Position numbers and translations under genes: made by a program. The notes under the pieces were generated by a model. The model saw only the letters and a program-made list of their open reading frames with translations. It was not told where the DNA came from and searched no databases. 64,000 nt of DNA from assembly GCF_014646295.1 (NCBI RefSeq), contig NZ_BMNE01000007.1, positions 223,714-287,713 on the forward strand, given 5' to 3'. Below are positions 16,085-23,955 of the stretch, one piece after another. The stretch's first letter is position 1; each line of letters begins with the position of its first letter. The DNA comes from Nocardia rhizosphaerihabitans (GTDB taxonomy: Bacteria; Actinomycetota; Actinomycetes; Mycobacteriales; Mycobacteriaceae).

Positions 16085-17578
16085 TTACCTCTCAACCATC
16101 TGGATCACGACCCGCCCCGTCGCAGGGTCGTAGAACTTGTTGTGCACCATGAATTGACTGTTCGACGGGAACAGTACTTCATCGTCGGTGCCGAACGGCA
16201 TGCCCGTGTCGGGGTCGGAGTAGGTACGTCCGTTCTTGGACACAATCTGCATCTCCACGTTTCGGTTTCCGGCGAAAACGTCGGAGACACCGTCAGGTTT
16301 GTTCGACGTGGACATGAACCCGGAGTCCGCCCACGGCTGACCCGGTTCGAGTTCGGCGAGACGTTCCGGGGTCATGTTGACGTGCCGCACAACGGGGCCT
16401 TCGTGTTTGGGTAGCTTTTCCAGCGCCTCGTTGAGGTTGTCGATCTGGCGTTGTTGTTCCGGGGTCGGAGTCTCACCGCGGCGCAATATCCCGCTGAGGT
16501 CGGTGCCGTACTGATCGGACGGCCCACGCGCCAGGATCTCGCGATCGTTCGGGTCCAGCACATCGGGGGCGAGTCCGTGCCGACGTGGCGGACCATTGTT
16601 GGCGCGCATGTCGAGGATGCGCTGCATCTCCTGCTTGTGCGTGGACCAGTCGGGCACCTTGTTGAATCTGCGTGCCAACCCAGTGTTTTTGAACACCGAG
16701 ATCAGGGGGCGGATCTTCGGGCCATACCTTGCCACGATGTGGGCCACACGACCCGCAAGGATTGCCGCACCGCCGACGGCGGCGACACCGAATGTCACGA
16801 ACGACGCGGCGATGGAGATGGTCGCGGTGACTGTTATCTCCAACGCGATGTCTTTGGCCATGTCCTGAAGGAACTGTTCGATGGCCTCGCGCATGGTCAC
16901 CAACGCGCTGCGATGTTCCTCGGTGCTCGCGCCGACCTCGGCGAACCCGGACACGACATCATCTGCGGCCGCTTTGATCGCCCGGATGTCTTCGTCGATG
17001 GAGTCGTACTCCTCGGCGGTGATCTCAGCGAACAGGCCAGCAATCCGATGGAGCTCGGCAACGAACCCGGACACCGCCTCATTGGTTGAGAGGTTCTTCC
17101 ACAGGTTGGCGGCGTTGGCGAGTTTTCCGCTATCGCCATCGGGCACGGTGATACCGACCTCAGAGGCCAGACCGATCGCCTCTGACAACCCGCTGCCGGG
17201 CCCACCGGCCGAGGGCAGCGGCACCCGGCACACAGCCATCAGTTCGGTCGGCATCTGCGGGCGCGGTGGAAGAGAGGCACCGAACTCCGTGGTGGCGAAG
17301 TAGTCACCGAGTTCATGGTTGTAGCCCAGCTCCATGAGCACTCGACCGTAGGCGTCGGCGGCCGTGGCGACTTGGCGGACCGAGTCGATCAGCTCATTGG
17401 CTTTGGTGTCGTACTCCGCGGCCCATGTGGTGGCCTCCTCGTAGGAGCCGCACATGCTGCCGCAGTCGGCCAGCGCAGCCCACTGGGCGTCGATGGCAGT
17501 CCACCACGATTCGGCCGCAGCGCACAGTGCCTTTCCTGCGGTGTAGTAGGTGTCGGTATCGACATCGACGAGAGTCAC
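16085..17578 (-). CDS. type VII secretion effector with C-terminal ADP-ribosyltransferase domain
   Basis: The 497-residue protein starts at a GTG that overlaps the stop of the WXG100 gene (GTGA), so translation is coupled. Residues 1-100 are a WXG100/ESX-like helical hairpin with CGSYEEATTWAAEY. A central helical part has a membrane-like segment (SIAASFVTFGVAAVGGAAIL, about residue 270). Residues 390-490 fit the ADP-ribosyltransferase exoenzyme fold with its R-S-E signature: Arg398 in VVRHV, Ser-Thr-Ser at 423-425 in GFMSTS, and Glu467 in GTDDEVLFP. The residue two before the catalytic Glu is Asp, where Glu or Gln is usual. Its order in the operon, after two WXG100 genes and before an ADP-ribosylhydrolase, supports a secreted toxin. 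Confidence 0.75.
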   Translation of the reverse strand: MTLVDVDTDTYYTAGKALCAAAESWWTAIDAQWAALADCGSMCGSYEEATTWAAEYDTKANELIDSVRQVATAADAYGRVLMELGYNHELGDYFATTEFGASLPPRPQMPTELMAVCRVPLPSAGGPGSGLSEAIGLASEVGITVPDGDSGKLANAANLWKNLSTNEAVSGFVAELHRIAGLFAEITAEEYDSIDEDIRAIKAAADDVVSGFAEVGASTEEHRSALVTMREAIEQFLQDMAKDIALEITVTATISIAASFVTFGVAAVGGAAILAGRVAHIVARYGPKIRPLISVFKNTGLARRFNKVPDWSTHKQEMQRILDMRANNGPPRRHGLAPDVLDPNDREILARGPSDQYGTDLSGILRRGETPTPEQQRQIDNLNEALEKLPKHEGPVVRHVNMTPERLAELEPGQPWADSGFMSTSNKPDGVSDVFAGNRNVEMQIVSKNGRTYSDPDTGMPFGTDDEVLFPSNSQFMVHNKFYDPATGRVVIQMVER

Positions 17579-17895
17579 GCCTGGGTCCCGCCAGGGCTCT
17601 GGCCGCCGGCGCGGCCGAGCAGGGTCCTGTTCGCAACGATGGTCGCGGTGTAGGAGTCGTGGGCGGCGCGGGCCGCAGCCCGCATCTTTTCGATTCCATC
17701 TGCTGCAGTGCGCGCTGAGGTGAGCCACTGGACGTGCGCGGTGTCGTAGGCATCCGAAGCCGCCCCGCTCCAGTCCGCCCGCATCGTGTTCACACGCTCA
17801 TCGATCTCGTCCAACGACTCTTCGAGGAAGGTCTTCAACGCATTGATCTGGGCCACAGCGTCATCCAGATCGGTCAGGTTTACCCGGTAACGCAA
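17575..17895 (-). CDS. WXG100 family protein (EsxA/EsxB-like)
   Basis: About 106 residues with the WxG turn in MRADWSGAASDAYDTAH between two helices, the hallmark of ESX substrates. The start is a TTG at 17895 with AGGAGAG three bases upstream; the longer frame to 17976 has no such site. The last codons overlap the effector start by four bases. It probably pairs with the WXG100 protein encoded just upstream and helps the effector reach the ESX machine. Confidence 0.8.
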   Translation of the reverse strand: MRYRVNLTDLDDAVAQINALKTFLEESLDEIDERVNTMRADWSGAASDAYDTAHVQWLTSARTAADGIEKMRAAARAAHDSYTATIVANRTLLGRAGGQSPGGTQA

Positions 17896-17933
17896 GCTCT
17901 CTCCTATCGGTGTGGCAGGTGTGTGAGCAGAGG

Positions 17934-18260
17934 TCACAGATTGAGCGTGAACTCTGCCGGCAGATCCCCGGCCCACTCACGGTCCTGTTCGGACAGAGTC
18001 ACACCGGTCACCCCCAACGCCTCGGCCATATCGGTCAATGCCTCCAGAACACCGGCCACGCCCGCGCATACCTCGCTCCACCCGGTCCGAAACGACTCGG
18101 AGGCCGGGCCCTGCCACTGCTCCAAGAGCGCTTCCACGTCGGCATCAGCGGCGCGAACGCCGGTCAGCAGCGATTGTGCGGTCTGCTGGATGTAGAGGCC
18201 CGCATTCTGAACGTGCTCAGGTGTGATCGAGAATGTCCCGCTCGGATCCTGGGACGTCAC
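17934..18260 (-). CDS. WXG100 family protein
   Basis: A 108-residue helical hairpin protein with the motif LEQWQGPASESFRTGWSEV (WQG as the WxG turn). It starts at a GTG with GGAGAAG upstream. It is the first gene of the effector cassette, 38 bases before the second WXG100 gene. A YxxxD/E-type secretion motif near the C-terminus is not evident, so which partner carries the signal is unclear. Confidence 0.8.
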   Translation of the reverse strand: MTSQDPSGTFSITPEHVQNAGLYIQQTAQSLLTGVRAADADVEALLEQWQGPASESFRTGWSEVCAGVAGVLEALTDMAEALGVTGVTLSEQDREWAGDLPAEFTLNL

Positions 18261-18420
18261 CTACTTCTCCCTCCTGTTCAGCGGCCCGGTGCAGTGACCG
18301 TAGCTGAACCCGCACACGCGAGTCGCACCGGAATCCACCCACTGCGCCACCTGGCAGCGCGAGAACACCACCAGCTATCGCTGCGAGTCACATGTGTCGG
18401 GCGGACTCGCACGCGCGGGC

Positions 18421-18442
18421 GTTCGGAAACCCGTTCGGAAAC
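18421..18442. promoter_or_regulatory. tandem direct repeat upstream of WXG100 cassette
   Basis: GTTCGGAAAC occurs twice, 12 bases apart, about 160-180 bases upstream of the first WXG100 start. A spacing near one helical turn would suit two bound regulator subunits. Inference only. Confidence 0.3.
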
Positions 18443-18604
18443 AGATAACCTCAGACGCGGTGGTCGAACACGGTTCCCGAACGGGCGGAAGGGTTTCATA
18501 GCACCGGTCGGATCCGGCCGCCGTTCTCCGCGATCAACCGTTCCGCGGCCGCCGAAATCGCCTGGACCGCAACACACGGCACCGGCGTGATCGTCTACTC
18601 GCCG

Positions 18605-18661
18605 CTGCAGATCCCGCAGCCACCAACCAACTACATCTCGTCAGGTTCACTGGTCTGTCGG
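18605..18661. repeat. dispersed repeat, copy 2
   Basis: Matches 9527-9584 in the same orientation at about 53 of 58 positions. It lies in otherwise gene-free sequence. Confidence 0.7.
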
Positions 18662-19148
18662 GACTGCTGCACGAGTAGGTGACATCTGATCTGTGGTGCC
18701 GACAGGCACTGCTGGAAGGATGTACCCGTGCCCTACAGCAGACGCGCCGCGAAGCGTCAGGACCCTCCAACCGGTGACATCAGTTTCACCGATACCAACG
18801 GATCTCGACTGCGCTGCACGATGTCACCGTTGACCGATGATCGACGTCGAATTTCGGTTCTGCCCAACTTTCCGTGATCAGGTCTGGAGCCGCGGCCCCA
18901 GTGCGAATTGCCCACCGCCGCAGCCCAATGGCTGCGAGCGAAGGTCCTTGCCACGTAATCGATCCGAGCCAGATTTCGGACAGTCGACCAACGAGCGCCC
19001 AGCGGCATGTCCGTACGTTTAGGCTTACGGTCATGGAAGCCGGTCGCGGCGATCACGTCCAGGAAGCAGTGATAGCCCTTCGGTGACACGCCTGCTCGGT
19101 CCGATATCGGGATGACAGGCGCCAACAGGCCAGGCAGACTGTGCGCCC

Positions 19149-19805
19149 GTGGACGAACCGGGTGAACGTGACTGGCAGGTGCTACTACTGGGTGGCGCGT
19201 CCGGTTCCGGTAAGAGCCAGCTCAGTTACCCGCTGGCCCGGCATTACCGCGTGCCGCTGGTCGAGGTGGACGACCTGGTTCTCGCGGTGCAGGCGATGAC
19301 CACGCCGGCCCAGCAGCCGATGCTGCACTACTGGGACACCCATCCCGATCCCGCCAGCATTCCGGTTCCACGGGTCGTGGAGTTGCAGATCGCGGTTGCC
19401 GAGGCTTTACGGCCAGCGTTGGAGGCCGTGATCGGCAACCATCTGGAATCCGACACCCCGGTGATCATCGAGGGTGATTACCTACTCCCCGCACTGGCCG
19501 CACAGGCCTCGTTCGCCGGACAGGAGGTCGCCGGGCGAGTCCGCGCGGTGTTCCTGCACGAGCCCGACCCTGATCAGCTGGCCGTGAACTATCTGAGTCG
19601 GGAACCGGACGAGGGGCAGCAGCGCATCCGGGCGGAAGTCAGTGCCCGCTATGGTGATTGGCTGGCCGCGACCGCCGAAGCGCACGGGATTCCAGTGATC
19701 GCCCCGCGACCGTGGACCACTGCGCTGAGTCGGCTGAGCGCAATGGTCGACCATCCGACGGCTGCCCTCAGGCCGGGGGGCCGTCCACATCGAAGGACAT
19801 CCTGA
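19149..19805 (+). CDS. P-loop kinase (uridine kinase-like)
   Basis: A 218-residue protein starting at a GTG. The Walker A motif is LLLGGASGSGKSQLSYPLA near residue 15, followed by VPLVEVDDLVL (the substrate-side acidic motif after strand 2) and TPVIIEGDYLLPALAA, a Walker B-like strand. The size and motif order fit small-molecule kinases related to uridine kinase and phosphoglycerate kinase-like P-loop enzymes. The substrate is unknown. The C-terminal tail is Arg-rich and may be slightly extended. It precedes the ISL3 relic. Confidence 0.7.
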   Translation: MDEPGERDWQVLLLGGASGSGKSQLSYPLARHYRVPLVEVDDLVLAVQAMTTPAQQPMLHYWDTHPDPASIPVPRVVELQIAVAEALRPALEAVIGNHLESDTPVIIEGDYLLPALAAQASFAGQEVAGRVRAVFLHEPDPDQLAVNYLSREPDEGQQRIRAEVSARYGDWLAATAEAHGIPVIAPRPWTTALSRLSAMVDHPTAALRPGGRPHRRTS

Positions 19806-19889
19806 AATCGGCATTATCGTGCGCCGCCGGAAGGGCACGAGCGGATCCAAATGCGGACCGCTGCTTGAGGTTTGATCATGGTTCGGGTG

Positions 19890-20680
19890 CTCTGATCTTG
19901 GTTTGGTGGCCGTTCTGTTCCCGCACCTGGCAGGTGTGGCCGTTGAGGAAGTCGCAGAGACCAGCGGGGTGGCGTATCCGGGCATCCGCGCAGGCAGCGA
20001 CTGCGGCCTGGGTGTGCTACGGGCACGCCGCGACCAGGGTGCACAGCCGGTACGGACGCTACCTGGCGCACGTGCCGTTGGGCGGACGTCGACCGGTGCT
20101 CCGGTTACGGGTGAGGCGCTGGTTCTGCGATAAACCATCCTGCGGGGTAGAGACTTTTGCGGAGCAGATCGAGGGACTGACGGTGCGGCACGGGCGCCGA
20201 ACGCCACTGCTGCGAGCGATGCTGGAGGATATCGCGGTCGCGTTGGCAGGTCGGGCAGGTACGCGACTGGCCACCGCGCTGCATGCCTCGGCAAGCCGGT
20301 CTACTGTGCTGCGGCTGCTTGCTGCGTTGCCCGATCCCGCAGCGCAAACCCCTCGGGTGTTGGGAGTGGACGACTTCGCGTTGCTACGCGGCCCGAACTA
20401 CGGCACCGTGCTGCGCACAGTGCAGCGCTACACCCACGCCGCAACCTGGCAGGAGCTGGTCGATGGCAAATGGAAAGGTCCGCGTCCCAGCAAACTCGAC
20501 CCGTTCAAACCCTACCTAGTCAGCGCTGGGAATCCGGCTGTTCCAACGCCTTACAGCTCCACCGTGAGATCGCAGAACTCGGCTACCCCGGCAGCTACGC
20601 ACTGGTGCGCGCCTACCTGGAACAGCGCCGCACCAGGCCGGGCCCCATCGCAGCACCGCCACCGACCGTCCGACGTGGGC
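19890..20680 (+). mobile_element. ISL3 family transposase relic
   Basis: The Cys-His zinc finger and helix-turn-helix part (YGRYLAHVPLGGRRPVLRLR, then RRWFCDKPSCGVETFAEQI) and the DDE start (GVDDFALLRGPNYGTVL) are in one frame. The extreme N-terminus (VVAVLFPHLAGVAVEEVAE) and the C-terminal end (SGCSNALQLHREIAELGYPG) are in other frames. The middle of the DDE domain is deleted after GTVL. At least two frameshifts and one deletion make it inactive. Its right edge interrupts a P-loop kinase gene at about 20680. Confidence 0.75.
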
Positions 20681-20964
20681 ATATTCAGCTCATCCCAACC
20701 CTGCCCAACGGTCTGGCCAGCGGTCAGGACCATGCCCTTTTTGATCTCGTCGCGTACTACCGCAGGAACTCCGAGGCGCTGGGCAATCGTGTGCGCGAGG
20801 TTGGTCTTGCCGCTCCCCGCCGGTCCACTCACCACTACCAGCGCTGGTAGCTGCGAATCATCGGCCCCTGAGACGCCCTCCCCCATGGGATGGTTCCCTT
20901 CCTCATCGTCCCTCGTCGTCATCGGCGGCGGCCAGCCCCATCCGAACGGGTCAGCGCCGCTCAT
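20680..20964 (-). pseudogene. P-loop kinase, N-terminal half cut by ISL3
   Basis: The frame starts at 20964 (or 20886) and contains an intact Walker A strand, LPALVVVSGPAGSGKTNLAH, then IAQRLGVPAVVRDEIKKGMV, typical of AAA/kinase proteins of about 180-200 residues. Homology stops after GWDELNMPT at about 20680, exactly where the ISL3 sequence begins, so insertion has removed the C-terminal half. Confidence 0.65.
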
Positions 20965-21045
20965 GATCTCCCACGCCCAACTGGCTGATTCACGCAGGCC
21001 ATGGTCGCACTCTCGCTACTGGGATGTACCGGCAACAATCAGCCG

Positions 21046-21186
21046 CCGAACCACAACAGGAGAACGGGTATAGAACCAGAGCTTGTCCTGGAACGCGGCT
21101 TCGGCGACCGCGCTGACTCCGCTGCGGGCGAGCACGATCAGCAAGTCGAAGAACGCGTCGAGGACGGGGATGTTGAGGTCGTCGAC
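21046..21186 (-). pseudogene. kinase fragment (C-terminal part of the same family)
   Basis: A short minus-strand frame reads FFDLLIVLARSGVSAVAEAA followed by FQDKLW. That is the second conserved block of the P-loop kinase family to which the adjacent truncated gene belongs. It lies upstream of the N-terminal piece instead of downstream, so the two pieces are not one collinear gene. It probably comes from a second copy or a rearrangement. Confidence 0.45.
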
Positions 21187-21416
21187 TCGACATCGGCCAC
21201 GGTGCGTCCGTAGACGCGGCGATGCTTCACACACCCGCACCGGGCGTCGCAGGCCGGTGACCGCGTCGCCCGGATCGTGGCCACATGCAGGCGTCCGGGT
21301 GGCCCCGGTTCGTTTCGCTACGCGGCTGACTCACCGAATCTACTCGCCGCGGTGGTCGGGCCATGCGCACCCGAGCCGCTCGTGGTGGCCACCTCGGCGT
21401 GAACTTGGGCAGATCT

Positions 21417-21770
21417 TCAGTGCGCACAAGCCTTTTCGATCAGCGCGACCACTTCGGCGGGGTTGTCGACCTCGACGACCAGCCGTGCGTAGCGCTCGTC
21501 GGCCAGCTCTATGACCACGGCCTTGTCCGGGTCGCGGAGATCCCAGAACACTCGTTCCCCGTCGATGTGGAAGGTCCCCGCGGTGATGACACGGGGCAGG
21601 TACGTGCCGGGCGCGCGGATACCCTTGCGTTCCTTGATGATTCCCGGATCGATGGTCGCGCCGCGGACGTTCGCCAACGGGATGACCAGGCGGCTCTTCA
21701 ATGCCCACAGCTTGTCCAGGCCTTCGATGCGGACCATCAGATCCATGCCGTCGATGCTGACCTCGGCCAT
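21417..21770 (-). CDS. PH-like domain hypothetical protein
   Basis: A 117-residue beta-rich protein of the type found downstream of regulators in mycobacteria and nocardiae. It has a strand-rich core (MDLMVRIEGLDKLWALKSRL, then IPLANVRGATIDPG), a GTYLPRVITAGTF turn and a C-terminal helix with NPAEVVALIEKACAH. AAGGAG precedes the ATG. It starts 21 bases after the TetR gene's stop and is co-transcribed. Its biochemical role is unknown. Confidence 0.7.
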   Translation of the reverse strand: MAEVSIDGMDLMVRIEGLDKLWALKSRLVIPLANVRGATIDPGIIKERKGIRAPGTYLPRVITAGTFHIDGERVFWDLRDPDKAVVIELADERYARLVVEVDNPAEVVALIEKACAH

Positions 21771-21791
21771 GTCGTACTCCTTCGTTCGTGC

Positions 21792-22289
21792 TTACTGATC
21801 GGCCTGTGTGCGTTTGGTGAACTCGCCCGCGATGCGGGCTACATCCTCACCGGCGCGGGCGCGAATGCGAAGTCCTAGTAGCGTCGCTGTCGACAACGTT
21901 CCGTCACCCAGGGCCGCGGTGACCGCATCGACTTCAGCGAATGCGCCCGCGACCTCGGCGGCGACTTCCGGGTCGGCCGCGCCCTGCTCGATTGCCGCCA
22001 TCAACAGCAGGTCGAGACTGCCGATCCCCTCGGAAATCACTGCGGTGTAGAGGATTTCCAGGGGATCACCGGAGGCGGCGATCGCGTACAGGTTCCGTTT
22101 CCGCGTGGCTCGCAGCGCCCGCAGATACAGCCCGCGCTTGCTACCGAACGTGCGATACAGGCTGTGGCGGTGCACGCCGAGATGCCCTACGAGGTCGTCG
22201 ATCGACACCGCGTCGAACCCGCGCCGGGCGAACAGTTCCGCCGCGGACTCCACGACAGCAGCCTCATCGAATGTCCTCGGTCGCGCCAT
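21792..22289 (-). CDS. TetR family transcriptional regulator
   Basis: A 165-residue repressor. The N-terminal helix-turn-helix is complete (ESAAELFARRGFDAVSIDDL, VGHLGVHRHSLYRTFGSKRG). The ligand-binding part has EILYTAVISEGIGSLDLLLM and the AAIEQGAADPEVAAEV segment typical of TetR_C. It heads an operon with the PH-like gene. Two inverted CAAGTTTGG sites lie 14-57 bases upstream of its start, which suggests autoregulation and control of the divergent VOC gene. Confidence 0.85.
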   Translation of the reverse strand: MARPRTFDEAAVVESAAELFARRGFDAVSIDDLVGHLGVHRHSLYRTFGSKRGLYLRALRATRKRNLYAIAASGDPLEILYTAVISEGIGSLDLLLMAAIEQGAADPEVAAEVAGAFAEVDAVTAALGDGTLSTATLLGLRIRARAGEDVARIAGEFTKRTQADQ

Positions 22290-22302
22290 GCCGCCACACT
22301 AC

Positions 22303-22346
22303 CAAGTTTGGGAACATTCAGTCAAGAACGATCGTTTCCAAACTTG
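22303..22346. promoter_or_regulatory. inverted operator pair of the TetR gene
   Basis: CAAGTTTGG (22303-22311) and its exact inverse CCAAACTTG (22338-22346) flank a 26-base centre containing AACGATCGTT. The site sits between the divergent TetR and VOC genes. Confidence 0.65.
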
Positions 22347-22471
22347 AGTGCGCTTGATACCACCGCTCACCCCAAATAAGGAGTGGAGCCGGGCCACGAC
22401 AGTGCGGTTGGATGACAGCCTGCGGCGGGCCGCCGCGTGGTCCGCGAAACTGGATGACTGAGGAGTGGACG

Positions 22472-22834
22472 ATGCCGATCGCCGTGCTGCGAGGCGTGAC
22501 TCTGGACTGCGCCGATCCCCGGGCTCTGGCCCGGTTTTACCGAGAGCTGACAGGCATGCGGCTCGGCTGTGAAGCTGACGAGTTCGTCGCCCTGACCGAT
22601 GGTTCCGGTTGCGACCTGGGCTTCCAACGGGTCACCGGATACCGGGCCCCGCGGTGGCCCGGTCAGGACGCGCCGCAGCAGTTGCACCTGGACCTCAGGG
22701 TCGAGGACCTCGACACGGCCGAGAAGTTGGCGCTGGGGTTCGGCGCGGTCAGGCCGGACCACCAGCCGGACGGCAACCGGTGGCGAGTGCTGCTGGATCC
22801 GGCCGGTCACCCGTTCTGCCTGGCCGTCGGCTGA
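22472..22834 (+). CDS. VOC/glyoxalase-fold protein
   Basis: A 120-residue single-domain VOC protein. It begins MPIAVLRGVTLDCADPRALA with the usual FYRELTGM helix, has HLDLRVEDLDTAEKLAL in the middle and ends with the strand WRVLLDPAGHPFCLAVG. This is the plan of actinobacterial glyoxalase-like proteins often involved in small-molecule or drug handling. GAGGAG lies upstream of the ATG at 22472. It is divergent from the TetR gene and shares its operator region, so it is the likely target of that repressor. Confidence 0.75.
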   Translation: MPIAVLRGVTLDCADPRALARFYRELTGMRLGCEADEFVALTDGSGCDLGFQRVTGYRAPRWPGQDAPQQLHLDLRVEDLDTAEKLALGFGAVRPDHQPDGNRWRVLLDPAGHPFCLAVG

Positions 22835-23215
22835 CAGCAGGAGGATCTCGCCACCGCAACCCGTCGAGTGGTGTCGAAATTCGCGGATACCAACACCTTC
22901 CGCGCTGGGACCGGTGTCGAAATTCACCGATCAACGGTGTCGTGGTTCACGGATGGAACCAGCCGCAGCACCCGCGCCCAAATCCAGCATGTTGTCCTCT
23001 GCCAATGAAGTTGGCCCTTGCCATGCAACATGGCCCATGTGAAGCTTCTCGCCACTACAGTTGGCCCATCGTAGGTGAGATCTGTTGACTGGAGCGGTGA
23101 TTGGAGTCGGTGCGGCTGCTGGCCTCGGTGGCTCCCGAGGTCGCGGGGTTCGACCTGGAGTACTGTCCGCCGAGCGGGTCCCGGACGCGTGATTCGTTGA
23201 TGAGTAGCTGGTCGG
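22835..23215. mobile_element. probable IS remnant with TTGGCCC repeats
   Basis: No intact gene. AGTTGGCCC occurs at 23009 and 23059 and ATGGCCCA at 23030, a spaced terminal-repeat pattern like that of IS21-type ends. A minus-strand frame with QLLINESRVRDPLGGQYSR is protein-like. This sequence replaces the missing 3' part of the acyl-CoA ligase. The family assignment is inference. Confidence 0.35.
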
Positions 23216-23955
23216 TGCCGTTCGAGCGGTGCCTCGACGACTGACGCGGGATCCGCTCGCGGAATGATCACCACGGTGCCGCCGCGCGCCGTGGTCGGGA
23301 GGGTGATGATGCCCGCCGAGTGCGTGAGGGGCGCCGCCGCCAGATTGACGATCGACTCGGCGTGGCCGTATTCGAACGCCATCAGCAGATGCGCGCACGT
23401 GTTGGCAAGCGTGCGATGCGTGTTCATGACGCCCTTCGGCAGCCCCGTGGTGCCGCCGGTGGGAGAGATCATCACGACGTCGTCCATTGAGTACGGGACG
23501 TCCGGTCGGGTGACCGGCCGGCCATGGATCCACGTGGCGAGCGACGGGTACGAGCCGCCCTGATCGGAGTCGATGCAGACCATCAGGGCCAGGTCGGGCA
23601 CCGTCGCGCACAGTTCCTCGGCCTCGGCACGCATCGAACTGTGGAAGAAGAGGGCTTCGCAGTCGAACTGCCGGATCAGCCCCGCCAACGTGCTGGTCGG
23701 CTCGCCCGGGTGCAGCGGCACCCAGGCCCGGCCGGCACGCCATATGCCGAGGACGCACATCCACGCCACGGGATCGTTCGGGGAGAGCACGGCCGCGTGT
23801 CCTGTCGACGTCACTTCGGTGTCGAGGAGCGCCGATGCGATCTGGCAGGTGAGTTCGCCCGCCTCCTGATAGGTCCACGAGCGCTCGCCCATGACGAACG
23901 CCGTGCCAGAGGCATTCTGGTCCCACCCGCGGTCGAAGAAGTCGATGATCGCCAT
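23215..23955 (-). pseudogene. AMP-binding acyl-CoA ligase, C-terminus lost
   Basis: The first 245 residues are a normal ANL-superfamily N-domain. They include ERSWTYQEAGELTCQIASAL, WRAGRAWVPLHPGEP, the phosphate-binding P-loop ISPTGGTTGLPKGVMNTHRT and PLTHSAGIITLP. Homology ends after TVVIIPRADPASV, and the rest of the N-domain and the whole C-domain, with its catalytic Lys, are missing. The sequence past that point belongs to IS-like DNA. Its start overlaps the thiolase stop (TGATG), so it was the last gene of the operon. Confidence 0.75.

Larger units (their letters stand above)
18261..19148. other. 888-base gap; probable promoter of the WXG100 cassette and repeat
   Basis: No supported gene. 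The cassette's promoter should lie at 18270-18480. There are two direct copies of GTTCGGAAAC at 18421 and 18433, and the dispersed repeat copy 2 at 18605. A minus-strand frame at 18757-19125 contains a protein-like GYHCFLDVIAATGFHD but is not recognised. Confidence 0.4.

Noticed and set aside
19482..20294. Minus-strand frame of 270 codons over the kinase and ISL3 relic
   Set aside because: Covers two genes clearly read on the plus strand and shows no motif.
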